A stretch of DNA of 64,000 nt. It comes from Haematobia irritans. Taxonomy: Eukaryota > Arthropoda > Insecta > Diptera > Muscidae. The position numbers and the translations under genes were made by a program. Shown in pieces: positions 33,737 to 42,729 of the stretch. Within the stretch, counting starts at the first letter, position 1, and each line of letters begins with the position of its first letter. The notes under the pieces were generated by a model. The model was not told the origin of the DNA and did no database searches. It worked only from the letters and a program-made list of their open reading frames with translations. The stretch is taken from assembly GCF_050003625.1 (NCBI RefSeq), contig NC_134400.1:67350126-67414125 (forward strand), given 5' to 3'.

Positions 33737-34195
33737 CTAGTGAAATACTACTTTCCTGTGGAATGAATCCGTCGACAAAAGGGTTTTTAGTAAAATGGGA
33801 TTCTGTAGAGAATTCTTCGCTTTGTTCCAAAGCCGATACTTTAGTCTAATAAACTCGCGCTCAAGCATTCTCTCCTCTTCTAATCGTTGCAATTCTAGTG
33901 CCAATCTCCTAGAATTCAAAATCTGCGTATTATTCGATCCAATACTTTCATGGCTTTGGACAGACGTAGGGGTCTCCGGAGGTGGATCAAAACAATTGTC
34001 GCAAATCCACGGAGTTTCATGTATAATATTTCTGCTAACACACTCGTTGTGAAATGATAAGCCACATTGGTCGCATTTGACGTGGTTATTTGTGGTAAGT
34101 GGTTGGTTGCAAATCTGGCAATTTATAGATCTCGTGATTGAGGTACTTACATTTTGAAGATTCGGTGATTGACCCTGTTGGTTAAGAGGATCCAT
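33737..34195 (-). pseudogene. BEL/Pao gag N-terminus with PHD-like finger
   Basis: From an ATG at 34195 the minus strand reads MDPLNQQGQSPNLQ, then CQICNQPLTTNNHVKCDQC, LSFHNECV and PWICDNCF, a C4HC3-type (PHD) finger. A charged coiled-coil-like segment follows (LALELQRLEEERMLEREFIRLKY). N-terminal PHD fingers are known in insect BEL/Pao gag proteins, so I assign it to the element and not to a host chromatin gene. It is separated from the gag core by stops at 33574-33737. Confidence 0.75.
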
Positions 34196-34279
34196 TGTTC
34201 CCTGGCTTGATAGAGTGCGTTGGGTAATAGAATAAGATGGCCGCCGTAATCTTCTGACTTTAAACAAGAATTGTAAAAA

Positions 34280-34958
34280 TGTTGGAGAAGTTTCTCCTAG
34301 CCCCTTGTTTCCAATGAAGATTGTAAACACCAAGTAAAAGCAGAACAGCTTCGAGTAAATTCGATATATTTATTGGCTTAAACTTGTATGTTAAAATTTC
34401 TAAAAAATAACTTTTTAAACATTAGGTACACATTTAATATCAATTATTACTAACTTTTTTAGTTTGAAAACTCAGAGCGCTTTAATTTAAGGGAACAATG
34501 TTCTTCTATGATTTAGGACCGAATGATTTTAAAATGGCTGCAAGCTTAATACAATTAACAACTAAAGCCTAGTACTAAGATCACGTTTTCGCGCGAAAAA
34601 CTGTTATTCTCCATATAAAAAACGATAGCGCGGAATAAATGCGAAATCTTTGTTTTGAGCATTTTACAACATATATTTATACAACCCTGGATTTTTCGCA
34701 TGAAAAAATAGGCAGGCATATTATTTCGCATAAATAAGTAAACATCTTTGGGTTTGAGACCCTATTTACGGAATAGATGAAGAGATTCGGGTTTCGCAGA
34801 AATGAACTTAGTACTAAGCATAAAACAAAAAGCCCGCCTGGAACTACTAACAATATTCGACACACAAAGTACGATAAAAGACATAAATTTTACGAAACAT
34901 TTCCCAACTAATCGATTCTTTACAACATTCACAATAGTATTAGGCAGTGGCGGTTACA
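34280..34958 (-). repeat. BEL/Pao 5' LTR with a small insertion
   Basis: The minus-strand LTR starts tgtaaccgccactgcc and ends cttctccaaca. It matches the 3' LTR block by block. A 253-bp inverted-repeat element occupies 34567-34819. Without it the LTR is about 420 bp. Confidence 0.9.
34567..34819. mobile_element. Small inverted-repeat element in the BEL 5' LTR, 253 bp
   Basis: Ends gcctagtactaag and inverted gcttagtactaag. The interior has motifs gcgcgaaaaac and tttcgca. It sits at the position occupied in the other LTR by the DD41D mariner. The target duplication looks like taaa or shorter and is not certain. No coding sequence is seen. Confidence 0.75.
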
Positions 34959-35233
34959 TTGCTATAGAAACTAATTAAAATAATTTTATGCTACAATAAA
35001 TATTATAAAAGAATAAAATAAATTGAAATAACTTAAAATATATTCTGATTTTATTATTCAAATTTTGATTTTCAGGTGTGTTTGGGATGTTTTTGTCTCA
35101 GGACGATATCTCCTTTTCGGAACGTCCTAAAAATATATTATGAAATTACTTTTCTTAAAACAACATTAGGAGACTATATCTAAACTCTTTTTTAAGATTG
35201 ATGGCCACAAAATTTCTCGTCCCGAAACGGTTA
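34959..35233. other. No gene recognised, right flank of BEL element
   Basis: AT-rich sequence with no ORF or repeat I recognise. Confidence 0.5.
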
Positions 35234-37394
35234 AGGGAATCTGTTCCTGTCTTACTGAATGCGCCTGAGATACAGGAGCACGCCATACGCTGAACTTTAT
35301 CTAAACCTGTCGGTTGCTGAAGTGCCGGCCACCAGACTACAACACCATATAGCATTATAGGTCTAACCACTGCCGTGTATAGCCAATGCACAATTTTCGG
35401 TTTTAGTCCCCACTTTTTTCCTATTGCCTTTTTGCACGAGTGGCTTTTCTCGCCCTTTCTTCAATATTAGGCTTAAAGTTCATCTTTCTGTCCAAAATAA
35501 CGCCAAGGCATTCTGCACAGTCACCAAAGAGAATTTCAATACCCCCTAAGGATATGGGCCTAACCATGGGAGTTTTGCGATCTTTGCAGTACATGACTAA
35601 TTCTGTCTTGGCAGGATTTACTCCAAGACCATTCTCTTTCGCCCATTTCTCAGTCATCCGGAGGGCTCTTTGTATAACATCTCTGATTGTGGATGGAAAT
35701 TTTCCACTGACTGCTAGAGCCACATCGTCTGTGTATGCCACCACTTTTATCCTTTCTTTTTTTAGGAAAACCAGAAGGTTGTTCATAGCAACATTCCAAA
35801 GAACAGGTGACAGAACTCCTCCTTGGGGAGTGCCTCTGTTCACATACCTTTGTATGTTTGCTTGTCCTAGTGTGGCTTAAATACGCCTCCTCATTAGAAG
35901 TTCGTCTACCAGCCTAAGTATACCTGGATCAACATTCAGAGCTGCCAGTCCATTTAATATAGAGCTCGGATGGACGTTATTGAATGCCCCTTCGATGTCT
36001 AGAAACGCCACGATTGTGTATTCATTGACAGATAGTGAGCTTTCAATAAAGCTGGCTAGTTCATGCAATGCGGTCTCAGTAGACCTGCCCTTCGAGTATG
36101 CATGCTGTCGTTTCGAGAACAAACTTGAATCGATGCTAGTTCTAAGATAAATATCTATCATCCTCTCCAGAGTCTTAAGTAGGAATGAGGATAAGCTGAT
36201 TGGTCGGAAATGCTTCGCACTCGAGTGAGAGGCTTTTCCTGCTTTAGGTATGAAGACGACTTTTGTTTCCCTCCACTTTTCTGGAATATATGCTAAGTTT
36301 ACACATCGTTTAGATATCACCGTCAACCAGGGGATAAATCTTTCAGCCACTGCCTGTAACCCCGCCGGAGTAATTCCATCAGGTCCGGGAGATTTGAATA
36401 GTCCAAAGCTATTTAAAGCCCATTTTATTCTAGATTCCGACATAATTTCCTCGATAGGAAATGATCGCTGAGCCTCTGTTACACCGCCGGAACATGGTTC
36501 AACCGTCTGATTTCCAGGGAAGTGTGTGTCCAAAAGTACCTCCAACGTCTCCTCACTGGAGGTTGTCCAATTTCCCTCCGATGTTTTAATGAAACCTGGA
36601 GCGGTGTTAGTGGATGCTAGTACCTTCCGTAGTCTGGAAGCCTCTGATGTATTCTCAATACTGCTACAGTAATCATCCCAAGAGTTTTGTTGAGATCTTC
36701 TCAGTTCTCGTTTATATTCTCTCAGATTCATCTTGTAAGTGTCCCAATCCTCCGGAGCTCTTGTGGACTTTGCTTTGTTAAAGAGCTTCCTGCAGGATTT
36801 CCTCATATTACTTAACTCCGTAGACCATCATGGTGGTCGATTTTTCCCTCTTGGCTTCCCTCTAGGGCATGTAGCTTTCAGTGAGATGTTGATGGCCTTA
36901 GAAATCCGCTCCACTGCGTGTTCCATATCTTGCACAGTGCTCATATTTGACTCTGGTATTTCCGGTATCATCATATTGAATGATTCCCTATACCTATTCC
37001 AATCAGCTTTCCTAACATTTGGCGGAAATATAGTCTTTGAAGTACGAACAGCCAGTCTGAAACTGATGTAGCGATGATCTGAGAAGCTATGTTCCCTCAA
37101 AACTTGCCACTCAGATATCTTATCATTCAGTTCCGGAGAGGCCAATGTGACGCCCAAAACCTCTTGCCTGTTTTTGATGACGAAGGTTGGTGCATCTTCC
37201 TTACTACAAACAACCAGGTTACTATGCAAAATAAACTCTATTAGCGATTCTCCCCTTGCATTGGTATCACTACTTCCCCAAATACTATGATGTGCTTTTG
37301 CATCGAATCCCACAATGAGTTTTGTCTTTGTTTTCAGTGACTCCTCAACTAAGGTATTAACGGCACATGGAGGCATCTCCCTAGCATGTCCCAT
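35234..37394 (-). pseudogene. LINE-L copy 4, internal fragment (endonuclease to reverse transcriptase)
   Basis: On the minus strand it begins inside the endonuclease (MPPCAVNTLVEES, then IVGFDAKAHHSIWGSSD and SDHRYISF). It continues through the linker and reverse transcriptase (FRPISLSSFLLKTLERM, FLDIEGAFNNVHP, GTPQGGVLSPVLWN) and ends soon after the thumb (AVVRPIMLYGVVVWWPAL). The catalytic box reads YTDDVAL where the others have YADDVAL. RNase H and the CCTAA tail are missing, and both ends are truncated. Frame changes lie near 36810, 35880 and 35420. Confidence 0.9.
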
Positions 37395-38032
37395 AAATCG
37401 AAATGAATATTGAATTAAATGGTATTAACTTTATTTTAAAATAAAAAAGTGTGTAAAAATTGTTTTAAATTTGTTATAAAACCAATTCAGTCTCATTGTT
37501 TCGTGTTCGTTCTTATATGTAAATTTTATGTAGAGTTTTAGTTGTGTTCCCCCCTGAAGTCTCCAATGGAATTTTTTGTGGTTTATTAGTTAATATTGCA
37601 AGATTCTAAATTGATAAAAATCAGCTGCTTTCTTTTGACCCCCTTTGTGTTATCTCCTTAATACCGATATGTCTTGTTTTTTTATATCCAAATATAAATT
37701 TGTGTGTGGTGTTTGTTAACACTAGTTTACACTGAAAATGTACATTAGATGACTTTTCTTACGTATTTTGATCTGCTGAAGTCGAAAATGAAAGCTTAAA
37801 AATTTGTTATGAAACCGTTTTTGAGATATCCCGTTATTTTTAGTTTAGACTTTTTCCACTAAACAAATTATACCTCGAGCTAGAAATGTCCGATTATATC
37901 GTTTGTACTTGAATGCAAGGTATTGAGACGAACAAACGTGTATAATTGGATCTGTGATAAGTTAATTGGTTCAAAATATATCGATGAAAATAGGGCGAAT
38001 TTTCAAAACAATCTTGTTTTACAATTTCATGA
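37395..38032. other. No gene recognised
   Basis: AT-rich, with no coding signature. The right part grades into the 153-bp tandem array. Confidence 0.5.
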
Positions 38033-38795
38033 AAATCGGATAAAAACTACTGCCCTTGGAGTAAAATCGGGAGATCGGTCTATACGTGGTCTATACCAAC
38101 ATATGGACTGATTCACATCATTTCGGTTACATATATTTGTGATCTTAAAATGATTCTAAATTTTAAATTTTAGGCAAATCGGATAGAAAGTACGTTGTCG
38201 GAAAATCGGCATATATGGGGGCTATACCAGCACATGAACCTATAACATAATTTTCTTCACACCTATTTGTGGTCCTAAAATACCTCTGTATTTGAATTTT
38301 AAAGCAAATCGGATAGAAAATACGGTTTCTAGAAGCCCAAGAAGTAAAATTTGGAGATCGGTATATATGGGGGCTATATAAATACATGGACCGATAGACA
38401 CCATTTTCGGCACTCCTATTTGTGGTCCTAAAATACCTCTAGATTTCCAATTTCAGGGAAATCGGATAGAAACTATGGTTCCTAGAAGCTCAAGAAGTAA
38501 AATTGGGAGATCGGTATATATGGGGGCTATACCAACACATGAACCTATAACCATCATTTTCTTCACACCTATTTGTGGTCCTAAAATACCTCTGTGTTTA
38601 AAGATTGAGGCAAATTGGATGGAAAATACGGTTTCTAGAAGCTCAAGAAGTAAAATCGGGATATCGGTCTATATGGGGGCTATATAAATACATGGACCGA
38701 TAGACACCATTTTCGGCACTCATATTTGTGGTCCTAAAATGCCTCTAGATTTCAATTATCAGCCAAATCGGATAGAAAATACAGTTTCTAGAAGC
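38033..38795. repeat. Tandem array, unit about 153 bp, five to six units
   Basis: The marker aaatcggataga or close variants occurs at about 38033, 38176, 38306, 38459, 38612 and 38765. The last four are spaced by exactly about 153 bp and the first intervals are 143 and 130. Each unit also has atatatgggggctata and tttgtggtcctaaaat. It is a minisatellite-like array, and the units nearest the right are most alike. It ends abruptly at the mariner fragment. Confidence 0.88.
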
Positions 38796-38796
38796 C

Positions 38797-39387
38797 CTTG
38801 AGAAATGTTCATTCTTATGCGTTTTTGATCGACTGTTAACAAATGCGGCACCCATCTTGCAGAAAGCTTTTTCATCTGTAGTTCTTCATGCAAAATTAAA
38901 TGGACTCGATCATTTGAGATGCCCATGATATTAGCAATTTTACGCACGTTTATTCGTCGATCATTTAATCCATATCATGCACTTTGGCAACAATTTCTGT
39001 TGTTGTTGCTGGTTTTGGACGTCCACTACTTGGTTCATCTTCAATGCTTGTACGACCACGTTTAAATTCAGCAACCCAATTTTTTTACTGTTGCATATGA
39101 AGGAGCACTTTCACCTAACACATTCACCATATCATTATGAATTTCTTGTCCCGATAAACCTTTTTTATGTAAATATTTAACGACAGCACGTATTTCTAAT
39201 TTTTCCATTGTAAAAAAATTGCGGACGCGTCTTTTTTGAACACCTGTTTTTATATGAAGGAGTTGCCAGATCGAAACAAAATTTAACATGTGTTCATAAC
39301 AGAGATGGAAGTTTCCAAAACACTTAGCTTTTTTCTGTTTATACCGCGCTTTTTGTGCTAGGCTAAGAAGTTTCCGAACTGCCCTCG
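38797..39387 (-). mobile_element. DD34D mariner fragment, 5' part
   Basis: The minus strand runs from a TA-flanked terminus (cgagggcagttcggaaac, TA at 39388-39389) through the 5' UTR into the transposase start: MEKLEIRAVVKYLHKK, GLSGQEIHNDMVNVLG, and the second HTH with ISNDRVHLILHEELQ. It stops near IRMNIS at 38797. Frame breaks lie near 39070 and 38965. It retains the 9-bp terminal block and the A-run that are damaged in the copy at 15556, so it helps define that element. It sits inside LINE-L 5' sequence. Confidence 0.85.
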
Positions 39388-39389
39388 TA

Positions 39390-39590
39390 CAGGTCGACTA
39401 ATTGGGCCAGACTCTTGGTTACTGCCCAAATTTATAACTTCGGTCGATACCCGTCCGCTGGGCCCTGAAGTTAGCAACCCAGTGGATGACTTTGAATTTC
39501 GCTGCATGGTGGCTTAATTTTCCACCACACATGAAATTCGATGAAATAATCCGCTATTAAAAAACACGTCCGTTCAGTTCGACGGTTGAA
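39390..39590 (-). mobile_element. LINE-L 5' end fragment
   Basis: On the minus strand it begins ttcaaccgtcgaactgaacg like the complete copy, passes the ORF1 start (atgcagcgaaattc) and runs to gtcgacctg, where the mariner begins at a TA. The ORF1 continuation is not found on the other side of the mariner fragment. A stretch has therefore been lost, possibly together with the interval to LINE-L copy 4 at 37394. Confidence 0.85.
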
Positions 39591-40012
39591 TAATGAATGT
39601 GTGACAAAAATCATAATTTGTCTTTGCTTAATGTAATTTATGTCTCATGTTGTCTGGAGTATAACTTACTAACTTGGAACGGATTGGTAGAGTTCTATAC
39701 TTCGTTAGAAAGTTTGAGATGTGGCCTTCCTTGCAAACATAAATGTGTCTCCTTAATGTGCTAATGAAAGTACCCCATTATAATTATGACGTTACAATCG
39801 AAACGCAGAAATTATTAAATATTGGATAGAAAGCAACTCCCAGTGCTGTAATAATAATGCAAAAACAATAAAAAAGAGTCTTCCATGACAACTTGAAGAA
39901 AAAAGTAAAATAATTGTGCAGGGAACAAACAAATAGAATGAAGTAGTTGAAACATCTTGACAAAACAATGGTAACGAATGAGAAATTTGGGTAAATCTGC
40001 AATATCTACACC
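39591..40012. other. No gene recognised
   Basis: AT-rich sequence with no coding motif, tandem structure or terminal repeats that I can support. Confidence 0.5.
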
Positions 40013-40500
40013 CTCAAAAAATATCGCTTCTGTAACATATACCCCAAACACATTTTGCTTCAAGCATATATATTTTCGGGACTTGTCCAAACAAAATATT
40101 GTTTGTATTGTTCAAACATATTATGTTTCACCTTAGGTATACACTGGTAGAAAAAAATTTAATGACATTTTTTGTATATATATTTTTAAGGCGCCATTTG
40201 GTTACTTCCATTCTTTTACTTGCAGCATACTCTTTAGGTCTCTCTTTCTAAACAAATATACACATGTTTATAGGCTATTTCTAAATTAATATATGTTTGC
40301 ATCCAAACATATTATATTTACAAACATTTTATGTCCCAAACATAATATGTTCTAACATATTAACATATATGTCCCAAACATGTTATGCTAGCTTATGAAC
40401 ACTGTATGCTTGCACATAAAAATATTGTATTAAAATTCTTGAGTTCGAAACATATAATTTTTACACCCAAACATATGAAAAACAGTGTTTTTGGTCCGTG
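40013..40500. repeat. Repeat B copy
   Basis: It begins atcgcttctgtaacatatac and has ttttgcttcaagcatata and numerous caaacatat/atatgttt motifs. Near 40200 it contains gttacttccattctttt, shared with the copy at 56208-56715. Confidence 0.75.
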
Positions 40501-41090
40501 TACCAAAGCATTAATAATAGGTATATAAAATGAAATGTCGTCCGGTGTGTCTTACTGAAACTGATTCGTCGACACAGGTTCCATTACAAAATTTGTAAGA
40601 ACATAAAGTTAATATTTAAATATGGACTTACATATAGCAGAGTGTCAAGGTAGTGACACGTAGAGAAGTAACATGATCACTTCAAACGTGTTTCAAGAAC
40701 AAAATTTTATTTTTGGACTGGGAACGCAAATATGTTGATTTTTCTACAAACACATAAAATGTTGGCAAAATCTGAAAATTTGTAACGAACATGTTCCCAT
40801 TTCTACAGTGTTGCAGTGATGCAGAAATAATGGTATTCAAAATTATTAGCTAAAATGAGAGTGTAAGAGATTGAATTGTACTAAATTTGAATTGAACTAG
40901 AATTTCTACACTCTAAGGTAGTGATAAAGATGGAGTAACAGTGTGCATCAGTTTCCAATGTAACTACATATTGATATATTTAATTTGGTGTATAATAAAC
41001 GTGGTTGAGATACATCCTCCATTAGAAACTGGGCGTGGCAGTGGGCGGATCCGAAATGTTGATCATACTTTATTCTCATCCCTACACCCT
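40501..41090. other. No gene recognised; end resembles the 130-bp repeat
   Basis: The stretch near 41030-41075 (ggcgtggcagtgggcgga, then gatcatactttattctc) resembles the unit of the 130-bp repeat at 47108-47560. The rest shows nothing I recognise. Confidence 0.5.
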
Positions 41091-41391
41091 CACAAAAAAT
41101 CGCTTCTGTAACATATACTCCCAAACATATTTTGCTTCAAGCATATACATTTTTGGGTATTGCCCAAACATTTATATGTTTGATCTCTTCCAATATATAA
41201 TATGTTTGAAAGCATATTGGTCTAAACAATATATGTTTGGGTAGTCTAAGTTCCAAACATTTTGTATTTTTGCATCCAAATTCAATAATGTTGTCTTCTA
41301 AAAAACAATATGTTATTATGTGAACATATAATATGTTTGGAAGCATTTTGCACCCAAAAATATTATATACTTAAAAAAAATTCTCCCAAAC
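41091..41391. repeat. Repeat B copy, interrupted by LINE-L
   Basis: It has the same atcgcttctgtaacatat and ttttgcttcaagcatata markers. The copy is cut at 41400 by the LINE-L insertion and continues at 46417 as aatattgtgctcaaaattt. The uninterrupted layout is seen at 10405-10740. Confidence 0.8.
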
Positions 41392-41452
41392 AATATTGTG
41401 TTCTTCAACCGTCGAACTGAACGGACGTGTTTTTTAATAGCGGAGTATTTCA

Positions 41453-41474
41453 TCGTAATAAGTACTTATTACGA
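41453..41474. promoter_or_regulatory. Perfect 22-bp palindrome in LINE-L 5' UTR
   Basis: Centred on aagtactt and extending as cgtaataagt/acttattacg plus one further base pair on each side. It lies about 50 bp from the element's 5' end. Copy 2 (near 27634) has it intact, and the composite copy (near 20086) has one change in the centre. A role in internal promotion or RNA structure is possible but unproven. Confidence 0.6.
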
Positions 41475-41505
41475 ATTTCACGTGTGGTGGAAATAATAAA
41501 CCACC

Positions 41506-42729
41506 ATGCAGCGAAATTCAAAGTCATCCACTGGGTTGCTAACTTCAGGGCCCAGTGGACGGGTAACGACTGAAGTTATAAATTTGGGCATCGACCAAGA
41601 GTCAGGCCCAATTAGTCGACCTGTAGACGGGTCGACTGGCGGTGACACTTTGGCAAGTCGAACCTTTTCTAAGGTGACGACATCAAAAGGAGGCAATCCC
41701 TCTCGAAAGAGATTCAAGGAACGAAGAAATGCTTTGTTTATCCTAAAGAAATTAGGATCAGTCGACCCAAGCACGTTGTCGGCTAAGCAAAGCGATTCCT
41801 TAAAATGGGCTCAAGGAATTCTTGAAGCTGGAAAAAGGGAACGATCACCGGATGAGCTGCCATCCTCTAAACGGGATCAAAGATCGTTTGCCTCAGTTGC
41901 AAAAGACAGCCTTGTGATGGCTATTATTAATAAAGGAGCATTGGACGGTATGATTCCAAGGCAAAAATGGGGGGAAATTGAGAACGCGATGTCTGGTGTC
42001 TACTCAGAGGTGCGAAAAAAGTTTCCCGGACCAAGTCCTCGACGGCAAGATGCTGGATGGTATCAAGGACGATACAAGTTAATAGCTTTTGCAGACCAGA
42101 GGTCTATGGATTGCTTTAAAGCTGCATTGATGCTAATTGGTGAAGTTTGGGAAGGAGCCGCTTTGGAGTTAGTCGATAAAAAAGACATACCGGCTAAACC
42201 TAGAGCACATGCATGGATACCGGCAAACCCTCCTGATCCTGAGTCAATACTAGAGAGACTAAAAGAATGTAACCCAGATCTTCCAACCGCCGATTGGAAG
42301 GTTGGTCGTTTGGATGAGGTGGATGGACCAAGACGACATGCGGTGTTTATATTAAACATAGAGTCGCTGCCACATCTAGCCCATACCCAAGGACGCGTAA
42401 GTTATGGCTTTCATGATATCCATATGAAGGTATACAAAAGCGATCAGCCAAAGGATTCCGAAACGGACAAGCCTCCGGTAGAGTCAGCAGTGGTAAAATC
42501 TCCTAGCGAAGCCGAAGGAGACATAAAACCTGCAGACTATGGCGAAAATCATATGAGGGAAGTTTCTACAGGCTCAAGCCTCACCAAAACTGAACCGCGG
42601 ATTGTTGCGAGAGTCACCGAGATCTGTGAAGAGGAAGCCCTTGATGACTCAATTGAAGCGGCTGATGTGACGGTGGTTGAAAATTTGGATGGTTCTACGG
42701 TTCCTCCAGATAAATCTTCACCATTGTAA
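41506..42729 (+). CDS. LINE-L ORF1 protein, intact (DUF4780-like)
   Basis: This 407-residue protein starts at an ATG in a ccaccATGc context preceded by a short ggtgg/ccacc hairpin. Residues 1-90 are low-complexity, rich in Ser, Thr, Gly and Arg. Residues about 140-300 contain the DUF4780-like block (GALDGMIPRQKWGEIENAM, WYQGRYKLIAFADQRSMD, EVWEGAALELVDKKDI, AHAWIPANPPDPESILERL, HAVFILNIESLPHL). The rest is acidic. No zinc knuckle is present. It presumably binds the LINE RNA. ORF2 starts 41 nt before its end in another frame, so ORF2 is likely translated by reinitiation or coupling. Confidence 0.9.
   Translation: MQRNSKSSTGLLTSGPSGRVTTEVINLGIDQESGPISRPVDGSTGGDTLASRTFSKVTTSKGGNPSRKRFKERRNALFILKKLGSVDPSTLSAKQSDSLKWAQGILEAGKRERSPDELPSSKRDQRSFASVAKDSLVMAIINKGALDGMIPRQKWGEIENAMSGVYSEVRKKFPGPSPRRQDAGWYQGRYKLIAFADQRSMDCFKAALMLIGEVWEGAALELVDKKDIPAKPRAHAWIPANPPDPESILERLKECNPDLPTADWKVGRLDEVDGPRRHAVFILNIESLPHLAHTQGRVSYGFHDIHMKVYKSDQPKDSETDKPPVESAVVKSPSEAEGDIKPADYGENHMREVSTGSSLTKTEPRIVARVTEICEEEALDDSIEAADVTVVENLDGSTVPPDKSSPL

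Larger units (their letters stand above)
17295..34958 (-). mobile_element. BEL/Pao LTR retrotransposon, complete in outline but split by nested insertions
   Basis: Read on the minus strand the order is 5' LTR (34280-34958), PHD-type N-terminus, DUF1759-like gag, zinc knuckle, aspartic protease, reverse transcriptase with YVDD, RNase H, integrase, C-terminal domain, polypurine tract and 3' LTR (17295-18728). The flanks show ttgcc on one side and ttgct on the other, a 5-bp target duplication with one mismatch, as expected for BEL/Pao. Two LINE-L elements (19705-24753 and 27584-32473), one insertion in the 5' LTR and two in the 3' LTR account for about 11.2 kb. About 6.4 kb remains. Stops and frameshifts in pol make it inactive. 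Confidence 0.9.

Noticed and set aside
33737..34195. A PHD finger as evidence for a host chromatin gene
   Set aside because: It lies directly inside the BEL 5' LTR, upstream of DUF1759-type gag on the same strand, where insect BEL elements often carry such a finger.
38033..38795. CRISPR-like array of repeats and spacers
   Set aside because: The units are long (about 153 bp), similar throughout and eukaryotic. There are no short identical repeats with unique spacers.
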